Shown here: positions 1-8,381 of the stretch, in pieces
How the letters are laid out: every line of letters starts with the position of its first letter
How positions within the stretch are numbered: position 1 is the first letter of the stretch
Assembly (NCBI RefSeq): GCF_001275135.1
Contig: NZ_LFQU01000022.1
Span: 1-60,053 of the forward strand
Direction of reading: 5' to 3'
DNA from: Xylanibacter rarus
Lineage (GTDB): Bacteria > Bacteroidota > Bacteroidia > Bacteroidales > Bacteroidaceae
DNA: 60,053 nucleotides
Notes under the pieces: generated by a model
What the model saw: only the letters and a program-made list of their open reading frames with translations
The model's database searches: none
What the model was told of the DNA's origin: nothing
Translations under genes and position numbers: made by a program

Positions 1-111
1 TGACGGATGGGAATGATAAGTAATGGGAATTATTATTTTAACCAAAATCGCTTTCTATGTTCAAATCTAAATATTTTAGCTATTATTTTTATAACATTGT
101 CTTTATTGTGG

Positions 112-310
112 CTTCTCCATGAGGGTGTGTCAAAACTCATTTTTTGAAAACATGAACTTATAATTTGAAATTTGAGTATTCTAAAAGGCTAAAGAAAGGG
201 CCGTATCATTACTCAATACAGAGTTTAATACGACCCTTTTAAATATTACAGTTATAATCTGTAACTTTGAGGAGTAGTCCTTTTAATTTTGACACACCCT
301 CATGGAGAAG
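112..310. mobile_element. MITE-like element with perfect 24-bp inverted ends
   Basis: Bases 112-135 and 287-310 are perfect inverted repeats containing GAGGGTGTGTCAAAA. Between them lie about 150 AT-rich bases without a gene, including a 12-bp near-perfect hairpin (AAAGGGCCGTAT near 195, ATACGACCCTTT near 228). Such ends on a short non-coding body fit a non-autonomous transposable element. Part of the 24 bp (CTTCTCCAT outward) is inverted flanking IS sequence, so the true ends are probably the GAGGGTGTG core. No transposase with these ends is in the window. Confidence 0.6.
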
Positions 311-832
311 TCCCACGTAAAGACAATAATCTCACAGAGCGGCAGGCATATAGTATCAGAACTGAACAAGGAGATAGAAAAGTTGGGCAGGCGGATATCA
401 GAGCTCATAGAGGCCAACTATGAACTCTCTGAGATTTACCGCATTGTAACTTCCATGCTGGGCATGGGATTCCAGAACGCGGTCTGTCTGATGGTATATA
501 CCTACAACTTCCGCAGGTTCAACTATGATGCAAGAAAGATAGCGTGTTACTATGGCATAGCTCCATTTGGCAAGGTTTCGTGTACCAGCATAAATACTGA
601 TCCCCATGTACACTATATGGCCAACTGGCAGATAAAGGCCATGTTGACGCAGGCTGCATTGGCTGCTATCAGATATAACAAGACCATTTCGAAATATTGT
701 TCGGGGCTTGTGGAAGAGGGGAAGAAAAATCAGGTCGCACTTAACAATGTCAAGAACAAACTGATCCATCTTGTTACTTCCATGGCCAGAAATCACAAAC
801 TTTACAATCCTGAATATAGAATGTCTACATAA
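302..832 (+). pseudogene. IS110-family transposase, C-terminal remnant
   Basis: The 176-residue product matches the C-terminal (Transposase_20, IS116/IS110/IS902) part of IS110-family transposases: a helical lead-in, then LGMGFQNAVCLMVYTYNFRR, YYGIAPFGKVS and a helical tail with MLTQAALAA. Family members are usually 300-400 residues with an N-terminal DEDD catalytic domain, which is missing. The only ATG lies inside the inverted repeat of the MITE-like element just upstream, so the 5' half has been lost or displaced. Not expected to be active. Confident in the family; the cause of truncation is inferred. Confidence 0.8.
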
Positions 833-1022
833 TTGTTTAAAAAATAGTTAAAATATTTGGATTTGAACATAAAAAGCGATTGGGGTTTAAACCATACTAT
901 GCCATGCTTATGATATCCTGATATTGTTTTTGTATTGATTCTTAGCTAAATGTTGATGGAATAACGGTTTTATGTGCATAAAATCACGGATTTCCGTTAT
1001 TGTGTAAATATATGTTTGTAGC

Positions 1023-1031
1023 TATATTTGC
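1023..1031 (+). promoter_or_regulatory. Promoter -7 element (TATATTTGC)
   Basis: TATATTTGC matches the Bacteroidetes -7 consensus TAnnTTTGC and lies about 100 bases before the membrane-protein gene at 1131. No clear TTTG -33 box sits at the usual 19-21 base spacing. Confidence 0.4.
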
Positions 1032-1130
1032 AAAAAATATTAAAAACAATATACATTCGTCTATGTAAATGTTGCAAACGACATCAGATGTGCCTGCACG
1101 CTGTAATAAGTTAAATATAATCTATATGCC

Positions 1131-1961
1131 ATGAAAGAAATTCTGTTAACGTCAACTCTGCCTTACTGGCTTGTCTTCCTGCTGGTATTGGGCGGCTTCG
1201 TTGCCCTGTTGTTTCAGGGGCGAAACGGCAGTAAAAGCAACCTGCCTATACTCACGGCTGCCGGCTGCATGCTTGCCGCCACTATCCTCGAGGTTCTTAT
1301 TTATGCCATAGTGGGCAACAACTGTATGTGGTGGTGCCTGTCAAAGGAGTACGGATTCTGGTCAAAGCTGTTCCGCATTATACCCTTTGCAGTGTTTGTG
1401 GTGCTTCAGATAGGACAGATATTCATGTTTAAGGGTGTGCTTGAGGAAATGATGGGCAAGTCGCTATCGATGAAACTGCTTTTCATCTGTTTTGTGCTTA
1501 CGTTTCCCGTAGTGTTTGTGCTATCTGTCGGAGCAGACATCTTCGGCGCTTCCGATGAAACAAAGAACAGCATCGGCACCACAGCCTTCTGGATTCTCGT
1601 CATAGCCGGACTTGCATGGTCGCTTGTGCGCAACATAATGTCTGTCGGTATAAAGCACGGCGTTGTCTTCACCGTGTTCTCGGCTGTCTGTGTCGTTGCC
1701 GTCTGCCTTGCTGTGTTCGTGTTCCTTGTAGCCCTTATTGCGCTGTTCTTCCAGGTGCTTATAACCGTGGCTGCCTGTGGCGCGATATTCTTTATACTTA
1801 CAAACGGAATGGGCAAGGGCAGCTCGATGGTTGACGAGTTTGCCAACCATAAGTCTCCCGGACCGGTGTTTCGCGATGATGACGGACATCTGCACCATAA
1901 TTCGGCGGCACGCGACAGTGCCAACCGGAAGATTGCCGAACGCAGGAACGGCGAAAGTTAG
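1131..1961 (+). CDS. Polytopic inner-membrane protein, unknown function
   Basis: The 276-residue product is dominated by hydrophobic segments, roughly at residues 12-30, 40-60, 85-103, 113-135, 149-165, 178-200 and 203-225, so about seven membrane helices are likely. It ends in a polar tail of about 45 residues, rich in His, Asp and Arg, which may be cytoplasmic. I recognise no catalytic or transport motif and cannot name a family. The gene is followed after 61 bases by a small secreted-protein gene on the same strand, so the two may be co-transcribed. The start is the first ATG after a -7 box at 1023. Confidence 0.75.
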   Translation: MKEILLTSTLPYWLVFLLVLGGFVALLFQGRNGSKSNLPILTAAGCMLAATILEVLIYAIVGNNCMWWCLSKEYGFWSKLFRIIPFAVFVVLQIGQIFMFKGVLEEMMGKSLSMKLLFICFVLTFPVVFVLSVGADIFGASDETKNSIGTTAFWILVIAGLAWSLVRNIMSVGIKHGVVFTVFSAVCVVAVCLAVFVFLVALIALFFQVLITVAACGAIFFILTNGMGKGSSMVDEFANHKSPGPVFRDDDGHLHHNSAARDSANRKIAERRNGES

Positions 1962-2022
1962 AAGTTACGAGCTTAAGTGCATTTTATAGAAATGATTGTT
2001 TAATATTAAAAATTTTTTGGTT

Positions 2023-2619
2023 ATGAAAAAGATTATCAGAACAGTTTGCATTGCTGCAATAGCTCTCTTTGCAATACCTCAGCAGGCCGATGCGCAGTTT
2101 TTCAAGAAACTGAAAGAAGCCGCCAAGGGCGTCGTGCAGGAAGTTACCGGAACCACTACTACCGGCACAGCCTCCACTACCACGACAGCTCAGAATGCTC
2201 CTTCTGTAAGCTATCTTCCGTCAGCCTCGGGTGTGTTGGTGGGCAATCCCGGCTCAAAGTATTTCACACTGGAGTTTGTTGAGGCCAAGGGCAGTAAGGG
2301 CTCCAACCGCGTTGACATTTATGTTAAGGTAAAGGCCGTAAGCCTGAGTATACAGAATGCGCTTGTAGGCGGAGCCGGTCTTACAAAGGCTTATGATGCC
2401 GACGGCAACGAGTATGGTGCTGGCTGCGACTATGACGACAAGAAGAACCTTAATCCCGATGTGGCTGTAAAACTGAAGTTTGCCACTATCTGTGAGGTAC
2501 CTTCCACGGTTACGTCGTTTGTACTTGTTAAAGGACCGTGGAATCTTGGCGGAGGCAGAAACTCGTCGTCCATCAACGAGTATATTCAGCTGAAGAACGT
2601 GCCTATTGTATGGGAATGA
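2023..2619 (+). CDS. Small secreted protein, unknown function
   Basis: A 198-residue protein with a clear signal peptide (MKKIIRTVCIAAIALFAIPQ, cleavage likely after ADA). A lysine-rich helix (FFKKLKEAAKGVVQE) follows, then a Thr/Ser-rich linker near residues 45-60 and a beta-rich domain to the end. A longer reading frame starting at a TTG at 1996 exists, but the ATG at 2023 puts the signal peptide at the N-terminus and is preferred. It sits 61 bases downstream of the membrane-protein gene and is followed by a strong terminator, suggesting it ends a two-gene unit. Export is well supported; function unknown. Confidence 0.8.
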   Translation: MKKIIRTVCIAAIALFAIPQQADAQFFKKLKEAAKGVVQEVTGTTTTGTASTTTTAQNAPSVSYLPSASGVLVGNPGSKYFTLEFVEAKGSKGSNRVDIYVKVKAVSLSIQNALVGGAGLTKAYDADGNEYGAGCDYDDKKNLNPDVAVKLKFATICEVPSTVTSFVLVKGPWNLGGGRNSSSINEYIQLKNVPIVWE

Positions 2620-2668
2620 TACAAAACCGATCAAAGATCTGAATGGACTCTTTATAATAACGTGAATG

Positions 2669-2700
2669 ACGGGACGCCTTGCTGGCGCCCCGTTTCTTTT
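2669..2700 (+). terminator. Rho-independent terminator
   Basis: ACGGGACGCC and GGCGCCCCGT form a 10-bp stem with one mismatch and a 5-base loop, followed by TTTCTTTTTG. It lies 50 bases after the secreted-protein gene. Confidence 0.8.
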
Positions 2701-2931
2701 TGTTCATTCTTTATATTTGATGTTTGTTGTGTAGGTTGCTTCCCGATTTTGAGCTAAAGTTCCAGTATCTGAAAAATTATAGTTTCCTGTCATAGTCTTG
2801 CCGTCTGTTTGATATAAGGCTGCAATCCTGCCGAAACTATATGACATGTCTGCGGTAAGTCGGAATATTCCGTCTCATCTTCATGCTATATTATTGACCT
2901 CCCTTTCCTGCCGCGTATAGATTTTAGGCTG

Positions 2932-3873
2932 TTAAGGCTTGTCGTAAAACTTCAGTATGTGCAGGGCAAGGCCGCGCATCTCCTCTCTCACCGCTTCAGG
3001 TTCTATTATCTCCAGCTGGTTTGCCTGCGCAAGTATCAGCTGATAGAAGTCGAACGTAGGCTTGAGGTGATATTCAAACAGTGTAGACTCTTCGTCGCTG
3101 CTGAGTTCGCGCTGCGACTCATGCAGCGGCAGCGTGCGCAGATAATCTGCGAAGTTGTCGTATGCACGCACCACAATCCTTTGCAAAGGTTCATCAGACG
3201 TAATCACTCCGCAGCAGCCTTCAAAGTATTTCGCCGCGTCGAAGTCTTTGTTCATTGTGAACGTCTTGTCTGTGTCCTTTATATCCATTATCCTGTCGAG
3301 GGCATATATCCGGAATACATCGTATGGCTTAATGCCTTTCTCCTTGTTCCTTTCAGAATAATAGGGACTTCGCGCCAGCACATACCAGCGGCGGTGAGCC
3401 ACTTTAAGGCAGTAAGGCTCTATGTCGAATGTCGTTGATTCCGACTTGCCGAATCCGTGATATGTTATGCTCAGCACCCTGTTGTTGCGCATGGCTTCTG
3501 CGATATGTGTCAGCCATGTCTGTCCCGACGGTATGTTCTCAAATATAATTCTGTTCTCCAGCTTGCTGTCGGCCTTTATCTGGTTGAGCGTAGAGTAAGA
3601 ACTTATGAGCCAGTTGTACAGGTTGTTGCTTTCAAGCCTTTCAGGCTCGTCAATATAATATCTGTATCCGTCCTTCTTGTCGCATTCTATATACACGTCA
3701 AAGATGTCCTTTATTGCATCCTGGTGGCGATGGAATGTCCTCAGTGGCAGTTCCTCGCCATAGCTTAGTCCGCTTTCCTGCCACAACGAACAGATTTCCT
3801 TAAATGTCAGGCGCTTATACCTGCGCAGGATGTCTATCAGCCATACATACCGTCCAAATATATTTGCTGCCAT
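2932..3873 (-). CDS. WYL-domain transcriptional regulator
   Basis: A 313-residue protein with an N-terminal winged-helix-like segment (about residues 8-60, RRYKRLTFKEICSLWQESG) and a WYL sensor domain at about 130-215. The latter contains LSITYHGFGKSE and EPYCLKVAHRRWYVLARS, the usual WYL signature region. A C-terminal extension (about 225-310) follows, as in many bacterial WYL regulators. WYL proteins bind nucleotides or nucleic acid ligands and often regulate defence or stress genes. No operon partner is seen. The next rightward block is the unknown module at 4.7-6.4 kb, on the same strand but 800 bases away, so a regulatory link would be speculation. Confidence 0.85.
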   Translation of the reverse strand: MAANIFGRYVWLIDILRRYKRLTFKEICSLWQESGLSYGEELPLRTFHRHQDAIKDIFDVYIECDKKDGYRYYIDEPERLESNNLYNWLISSYSTLNQIKADSKLENRIIFENIPSGQTWLTHIAEAMRNNRVLSITYHGFGKSESTTFDIEPYCLKVAHRRWYVLARSPYYSERNKEKGIKPYDVFRIYALDRIMDIKDTDKTFTMNKDFDAAKYFEGCCGVITSDEPLQRIVVRAYDNFADYLRTLPLHESQRELSSDEESTLFEYHLKPTFDFYQLILAQANQLEIIEPEAVREEMRGLALHILKFYDKP

Positions 3874-4007
3874 ATATTTATTGTTTTATTAGGTTACGCT
3901 GCAAAGTTACAATTTAGCCTGTGACAAATCATGACACAGGCTTGTCTTTTTTATTCTTTTGTCAGTAAATTTTCGTAAGAGATACTGCTGTGGAATAATG
4001 TATGCAT

Positions 4008-4375
4008 CAAATCCCGTGCCGCCGGGTATGTAGCAACAAAGCTAATGTACCGGCTGATTTGCAATTGTCGTGCAAGTGAGAGCAGAAGCAAATTATATTT
4101 GGTTATGCCGAGCGCAGCCGACAATCAATAAAATTAATCTCCCTACAATAGGCATATACCAACAAAACTATTGTGCCGGCTGATTTGCAATCTGCCGGAA
4201 TTAAGTATAAGGATTTTTCAATCCGCTTGCTTCCTCTTCCTTATTGCATAGGTATGAGTCTCGGATCACAGATCCTTATATTCGATGCTGTCGGATAGCA
4301 TATCCGACAGAACATTACTCTTGCTGTTTCTTTACAGGGTATGTAGCAACAAAGCTATTGTGCCGGCTGATTTGA
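4008..4375. repeat. Palindrome-rich intergenic repeat, copy 1
   Basis: The stretch holds repeated TAGCAACAAAGCTATTGTGCCGG-type units at about 4018, 4145 and 4330. Between them are short palindromes: AAGGATTTTTCAATCC, CGGATCACAGATCC, and CTGTCGGATAGC with its partner ATATCCGACAG. About 230 bases (4147-4375) recur in the same orientation at 6832-7055, and part recurs inverted at 36549-36660. No gene fits the stretch 3874-4673, which otherwise shows nothing else I can name. Confidence 0.8.
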
Positions 4376-4673
4376 ACACCGTTGGTCCTGATATTTTATA
4401 TTGTACTTCCAATCACCACAAAGCATTTCATAATTGGCTTGCGCCAAACTTGCTGTTGGTTTATATATGCATTCAGTCAGGCAGTCCCCATAGATTATAC
4501 ACACAACAATAGTTTCAGACAATATCTCTTGCCTGTTTTTAGGCTGACAAATTCGTCAATGCCATCGGGCATATTTGTCATTTCAGTGTTTGTCCAAGGA
4601 CAACCACTTTAATTATATGTTGTGATGTTAAACCTCATCTTCGTAAGTTCCGTTATTGCAACTAAGTTGATGT

Positions 4674-5468
4674 TCATTTATTAGTTCCTTTCTCTATATT
4701 CTTCATCCATCCTTTTACTTTTGATGATACATCACAGCCTTTTTCGTATATTGTTTCTAGCGTATAGGTGCCATCTTCATCATGGGTAAGGTTGCCACAT
4801 CCTTCCATCTTTTGTACCAATTGTTCGGTAAGTTGTGTCTGTTCCGCTCTATTGGAAAGTTCAATGATAATCTTTTCTGTTTTTGTATCGTGCTTTACAT
4901 CAATATATGGGCGACCGAATTCTTCACTGTCGTATTCGCATGCAAGTGTGTCCCATTCCCATGTGAATATAGACCAATTGGCGTGCAATCCAACCTTATC
5001 CAATAATTGGATTGTATTATGTTCGCGTTTTACAATGTCCATTAGGTCTTCTATCCAATCGTAGATATATTTGCGTAGCCCTTCATCGTTGCAGAAATTG
5101 TCATACAACTTGTTTTCAGGAATGTTATAAAACTTATTTTCGAAGTGTTTCCACCATGTTCCGTAGCTTCGCCTTCCGCCATATTTCGCCTTTAAGGCTT
5201 TTGCAAAATTAGGATCTCGCCAATATGAGGCCTGAATGTAATAATGACCATCGTACCATCCGATGTTTACGTGCGCCGGTTTGTTGTTGCCTGCATCAGA
5301 CCCAATAAGTGTAAGCATAAAGCCGTTATTGTCGGAAAGATAGTCATTGATGTTCCAGCCTTTACCTGTCCACTCATTTTTCATATTGATCCATTCTTCT
5401 TCTACGGCCTTTGTATCAGTATATATTACCTTATAAGTTTTTTTCGTCTGGCAATGTTTGTGGAGCAT
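4674..5468 (-). CDS. Unknown cytosolic protein, distal gene of accessory module
   Basis: I do not recognise the 264-residue product. It is hydrophilic, without signal peptide or membrane segment, and rich in Trp, Tyr, Lys and Asp (for example WYDGHYYIQASYWRDPNF near residues 71-88 and TWWKHFENKFYN near 103-114). The ATG at 5468 lies 38 bases inside the upstream membrane-protein gene in another frame, suggesting translational coupling. An internal ATG (MKNEWTGKGWN) could be the real start instead. DNA is AT-rich compared with the housekeeping genes. Possibly a nuclease-like or effector protein of a defence pair, but no motif proves it. Confidence 0.65.
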   Translation of the reverse strand: MLHKHCQTKKTYKVIYTDTKAVEEEWINMKNEWTGKGWNINDYLSDNNGFMLTLIGSDAGNNKPAHVNIGWYDGHYYIQASYWRDPNFAKALKAKYGGRRSYGTWWKHFENKFYNIPENKLYDNFCNDEGLRKYIYDWIEDLMDIVKREHNTIQLLDKVGLHANWSIFTWEWDTLACEYDSEEFGRPYIDVKHDTKTEKIIIELSNRAEQTQLTEQLVQKMEGCGNLTHDEDGTYTLETIYEKGCDVSSKVKGWMKNIEKGTNK

Positions 5469-6087
5469 TGCTGTCGCCTTTGTCTTGTGCGAAAGCTGTA
5501 GTGAAGTTTTTGAGCGTTTTTTCCCAATCAGAAGTTTTCAGGCCTTTGAAGTCTTGATACAGGTCTGCCTTGAATTCATCCATGACTTTAAATAATTCAC
5601 CTAACAGCTCATTCCATCCTTTTTCATTCAACGTTTCAAGTGCGTTGCCGTTATCGTTGATGCTTAGTTTGAATATCTTTTCTACACTTTCGCTTATTTT
5701 TTCTACACGATCATGTTCACAGTGCATTGCGACCGATGAAGTTTTGAAGGCCAACTTAAGCTTTTCGCTGTTAGAGTTCTTGCCGTCTTTTATCACTTTG
5801 TATAGAGTCGTAAGGTATTCTTGGTATATGCGCAACTTTTCTTCGAATACTTTACCCTTTTTCTCACGTTTCTCTTCGTTGTCTGTTTGGCCGACAAGCA
5901 ACATCATTGTTATGACAGCTGTAATGATAACTCCTATTATTGCTGCGAACATTTCGTACCAAAGTTCCTCGCCTGTGTAAAGTTTTAAGTAAACAGCAAA
6001 TGCACATGCTATGGCTATAAGGGCTATAATTACGGATGTGATAACAATATTTTTGTGATTTGCAAATTTCTGTTTTATAGTACTCAT
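5431..6087 (-). CDS. Two-helix membrane-anchored protein, accessory module
   Basis: The 218-residue product has two N-terminal hydrophobic helices (about residues 14-34 and 45-66) separated by a short charged loop. A long soluble, largely helical and charged domain with coiled-coil character follows (KVFEEKLRIYQEYLTTLYK near 99-117). Topology would place the large domain in the cytoplasm. It lies between a 73-residue ORF and the 264-residue gene on the same strand and overlaps the latter by 38 bases. No family recognised. A membrane anchor paired with a soluble partner is a common defence-module layout, but that is only analogy. Confidence 0.7.
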   Translation of the reverse strand: MSTIKQKFANHKNIVITSVIIALIAIACAFAVYLKLYTGEELWYEMFAAIIGVIITAVITMMLLVGQTDNEEKREKKGKVFEEKLRIYQEYLTTLYKVIKDGKNSNSEKLKLAFKTSSVAMHCEHDRVEKISESVEKIFKLSINDNGNALETLNEKGWNELLGELFKVMDEFKADLYQDFKGLKTSDWEKTLKNFTTAFAQDKGDSNAPQTLPDEKNL

Positions 6088-6173
6088 TATAAGTTTGTAT
6101 TAAATTGGTGAGATACTAACGGCAGGCAGCTAAGAAATAATATTAACTGCCTGCACCTTTTTCTTTAAAAGAA

Positions 6174-6395
6174 TTAATCTAACGCTTTGAACTCAAAATC
6201 GTTCTTGCTGCAACATGCCTTTTTGTAATCAAAATTGTATATACGCTTGTAAGCTTCCTGCAACTCTTTTGCTCCGTTGTAGAAAGGGTCAGATGTGTGC
6301 ATGTTGGTTGTTACTGTTACTGCCATTTCTGGCGTCAGAACGGTCCCGTTTGTGCGTTTAATGCGCTTTGGAATTACTTGGAATACTTTGCTCAT
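6174..6395 (-). CDS. Small protein, first gene of accessory module
   Basis: A 73-residue, basic product starting MSKVFQVIPKRIKRTNGTVL and ending in a lysine- and cysteine-containing tail (YKKACCSKNDFEFKALD). No family recognised. It precedes the membrane-anchored gene by 86 bases on the same strand, so the three genes probably form one transcription unit. Small basic proteins in this position can be regulators or antitoxins; nothing here proves that role. Confidence 0.55.
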   Translation of the reverse strand: MSKVFQVIPKRIKRTNGTVLTPEMAVTVTTNMHTSDPFYNGAKELQEAYKRIYNFDYKKACCSKNDFEFKALD

Positions 6396-6734
6396 GGTTG
6401 TATTTTTTTAGTTAAACGATAAGTTAATATATAATATTAAAGGTTTTTGTATGAAGTCTTATGTATTTTTGTACAAATATAGGGCGTATAATATGCAGAA
6501 TTGCGGCACAGTGCATTTTTTTGCATAGTTTCTTAAAAAGAAAGTTACATTTATATTAAACCTTATTTTTAGAAAGGCAATTGTATTACTTTGTAGGCGT
6601 CAAATAAATCTTTTATAAGTTTACGCTTATTTTTTTATTACAAAAAACTTGTATAGAATTTTGATTGGTAAGTAACATGTAGTATTAGTTGTGTCTTTGT
6701 CTCATTTAGTCCTCCTCTGTTTTTGTTGTTTTCT

Positions 6735-6767
6735 GCAAATATAGCGATTTTTTTCAATATGCTCAAA
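6735..6767 (-). promoter_or_regulatory. Bacteroidetes promoter reading toward the accessory module
   Basis: On the minus strand TTTG (window CAAA 6764-6767), a 20-base spacer and TATATTTGC (window GCAAATATA 6735-6743) match the consensus exactly. It points to the gene starting at 6395 with a leader of about 330 AT-rich bases. A second, weaker box (TATATTTGT, window 6473-6481) lies nearer the gene. Confidence 0.6.
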
Positions 6768-6831
6768 TTGTTTATTGGTAAATTTTTTATTTGTCAGGTG
6801 TTTATCTGTTAAGAACAAATATATCCTCCCG

Positions 6832-7055
6832 TGTGCTGGGTATTTAGCAACAAAGCTATTGTGCCGGCTGATTTGCAATCTGCCGGAATTAAGTATAAGG
6901 ATTTTTCAATCCGCTTGCTTACTATTGCTAATTTATAGGTATGTTTTTCGGATCGCAGATCCTTATATTTTTTGCTGTCGGATGGCATATCCGACAGAAC
7001 ATTAGTCTTGCTGTTTCTCTGCAATCGGTATGTAGCAACAAAGCTATTGTGTCTT
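6832..7055. repeat. Palindrome-rich intergenic repeat, copy 2
   Basis: Direct repeat of 4147-4375. The same units occur in the same order: the TAGCAACAAAGCTATTGTGCCGG unit, AAGGATTTTTCAATCC, a CGGATCGCAGATCC variant, CTGTCGGATGGC with ATATCCGACAG, then a second AGCAACAAAGCTATTGTG. Differences are scattered substitutions. Together the copies bracket the three-gene module at 4674-6395. Confidence 0.8.
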
Positions 7056-7134
7056 GCTTGCTGCCGCATCTCATTATTTCAACTGATTAATGTTCGGAAA
7101 TTTTATCATGACGGCACGGTTGCGACAGAAAACT

Positions 7135-7400
7135 TTTTTGTTTTGACGCTCTCAGACTTGCCGTCCTCATCTCATTTTCGGCTTTTCATGCGAAAAATGC
7201 TCAAAAATGAATATTCTTGTTAAGTTGCTGATATATTGTGAAATACGTGCTTTTGTGAATGGAGGTGCAAATGTTAAAAAACATAACTCGGCCACTTACG
7301 GTCGGTTAACCATAGGTTTGTCTCTTGAAAGTGGTGGGTTTTAAGGCGGAAAAGTGCTGTTTTGTGCCACGAAAACGATGATTTTAGATGATTGGGATGT
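7135..7400. repeat. Diffuse intergenic repeat, related to 23005-23290
   Basis: TTTGACGCTCTCAGACTTGC at about 7141 and GTTAAAAAACATAACTCGGCC at about 7273 recur with small changes at about 23009 and 23140, in the same order and strand. The later part relates loosely to the AAAGTGGCCCGTT repeats at 39690 and 57456. No gene is visible between 7056 and 7760. Confidence 0.55.
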
Positions 7401-7642
7401 GGTAAATGTAAACAAAAGTTAATTATTCTGCGGTCTATTCATTCTTTCTTAACATAAATTATACTGCAATTTTCTATTTCACAGAAAACTCTGTACACGG
7501 ATAATGTAAATAGTTTTCCTTTTGCCGTGCCTTTAGCTCCTTTGCTTTGGATGCAGCTTCTTGTTGCTTGCAGCCGTATGCTGATGCGCGGGCGTAAATA
7601 TTATTTATGACAGATTTGTGGTCGTGTTTGTTTTAAAATCAT

Positions 7643-7651
7643 TATATTTGC
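7643..7651 (+). promoter_or_regulatory. Promoter -7 element before the radical SAM gene
   Basis: TATATTTGC lies 110 bases upstream of the start at 7761. TTTG boxes are present at 7615 and 7627, but neither is at the preferred 19-21 spacing. Confidence 0.4.
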
Positions 7652-7760
7652 ATAATGGTCATCCTTGGTGTGTGTCGTACGTTAGGGCGCATATACGGCA
7701 GGATGAATTTATGGCAAGAAGTGTGTGCAGGCGTTTGACTAAGACCAAAAAAGTGAAGTT

Positions 7761-8381
7761 ATGAGCGAAGAGCAGTTTGTTCCGTTTATCGGTGTGTCGC
7801 GCCACAGGATGGCGACCGACGGCAACGGCGTTACCACGCTTGCCGCCTTTCATGGCTGCCGGCTCGGTTGTAGCTATTGTCTCAATCCGCAGTGCCGCGC
7901 AGACGATAGTCCGTGTTTGTGGCATACGCCCGAAACGCTGTATGAAGAAGTCAGGGCAGACGAGCTTTATTTCCTCGCCACAGGCGGCGGAATAACTTTC
8001 GGCGGCGGCGAACCGCTGCTGTATCCAGATTTCATCGTAAGGTTCAGAGAACTTTGCGGACCGCAGTGGAAAATCAATGTTGAGACTTCGCTCAATGTGG
8101 CAGCCGCCAATGTTGAGGCCATAGCCGATGTTGTAGACACATGGTTTATCGACGTGAAAGACCTTGATGCCGACATCTACCGCCGCTACACGGGGCACGA
8201 CAATGCGCAGGTAATAGATAATCTCTCGCTTATAGCCGGTGGCGGCAGGGCAGGGCGGTGCGTGATACGGCTTCCGCTCATACCCGGATATAACACCGAT
8301 GCCGACCGCACAAGTTCAGAAGCCAGGTTAAGGGATATGGGCTTTGAACATTTTGACAAATTTAATTATGAAATACCATGA
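7761..8381 (+). CDS. Radical SAM enzyme, activating-enzyme type
   Basis: A 206-residue protein with the CxxxCxxC iron-sulfur motif (CRLGCSYC, residues 34-41) and a GGE-type SAM-binding stretch (GGGITFGGGEPLLYP, about 75-89), as in pyruvate formate-lyase activase and relatives. It is shorter than PflA (about 245 residues), and no extra Cys cluster for auxiliary 4Fe-4S centres is seen. It should reductively cleave S-adenosylmethionine to make a 5'-deoxyadenosyl radical. The substrate is unknown; no glycyl-radical enzyme is nearby. Its stop codon overlaps the next start (ATGA, 8378-8381), which ties it to the Cys-rich TonB-like protein. Confidence 0.88.
   Translation: MSEEQFVPFIGVSRHRMATDGNGVTTLAAFHGCRLGCSYCLNPQCRADDSPCLWHTPETLYEEVRADELYFLATGGGITFGGGEPLLYPDFIVRFRELCGPQWKINVETSLNVAAANVEAIADVVDTWFIDVKDLDADIYRRYTGHDNAQVIDNLSLIAGGGRAGRCVIRLPLIPGYNTDADRTSSEARLRDMGFEHFDKFNYEIP

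Larger units (their letters stand above)
37..900. repeat. Imperfect fold-back (inverted) repeat around the IS110 remnant
   Basis: About 65 bases at 37-102 match the reverse complement of about 836-900, the stretch just after the transposase stop, with a few mismatches. The next 30 or so left-hand bases, ending at 135, match the reverse complement of 287-335, which includes the first codons of the remnant ORF. The left arm therefore looks like an inverted, internally deleted copy of the right arm, lacking roughly positions 336-835. Similarity stops before base 37 and after about 900, which probably marks the old element edge. Seen directly by comparing strands; the deletion history is inference. 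Confidence 0.7.

Noticed and set aside
4285-4612. Short frames of 75 and 76 codons in the 4.3-kb gap
   Set aside because: They read through the palindromic repeat or AT-rich DNA, with no start context or conserved content.
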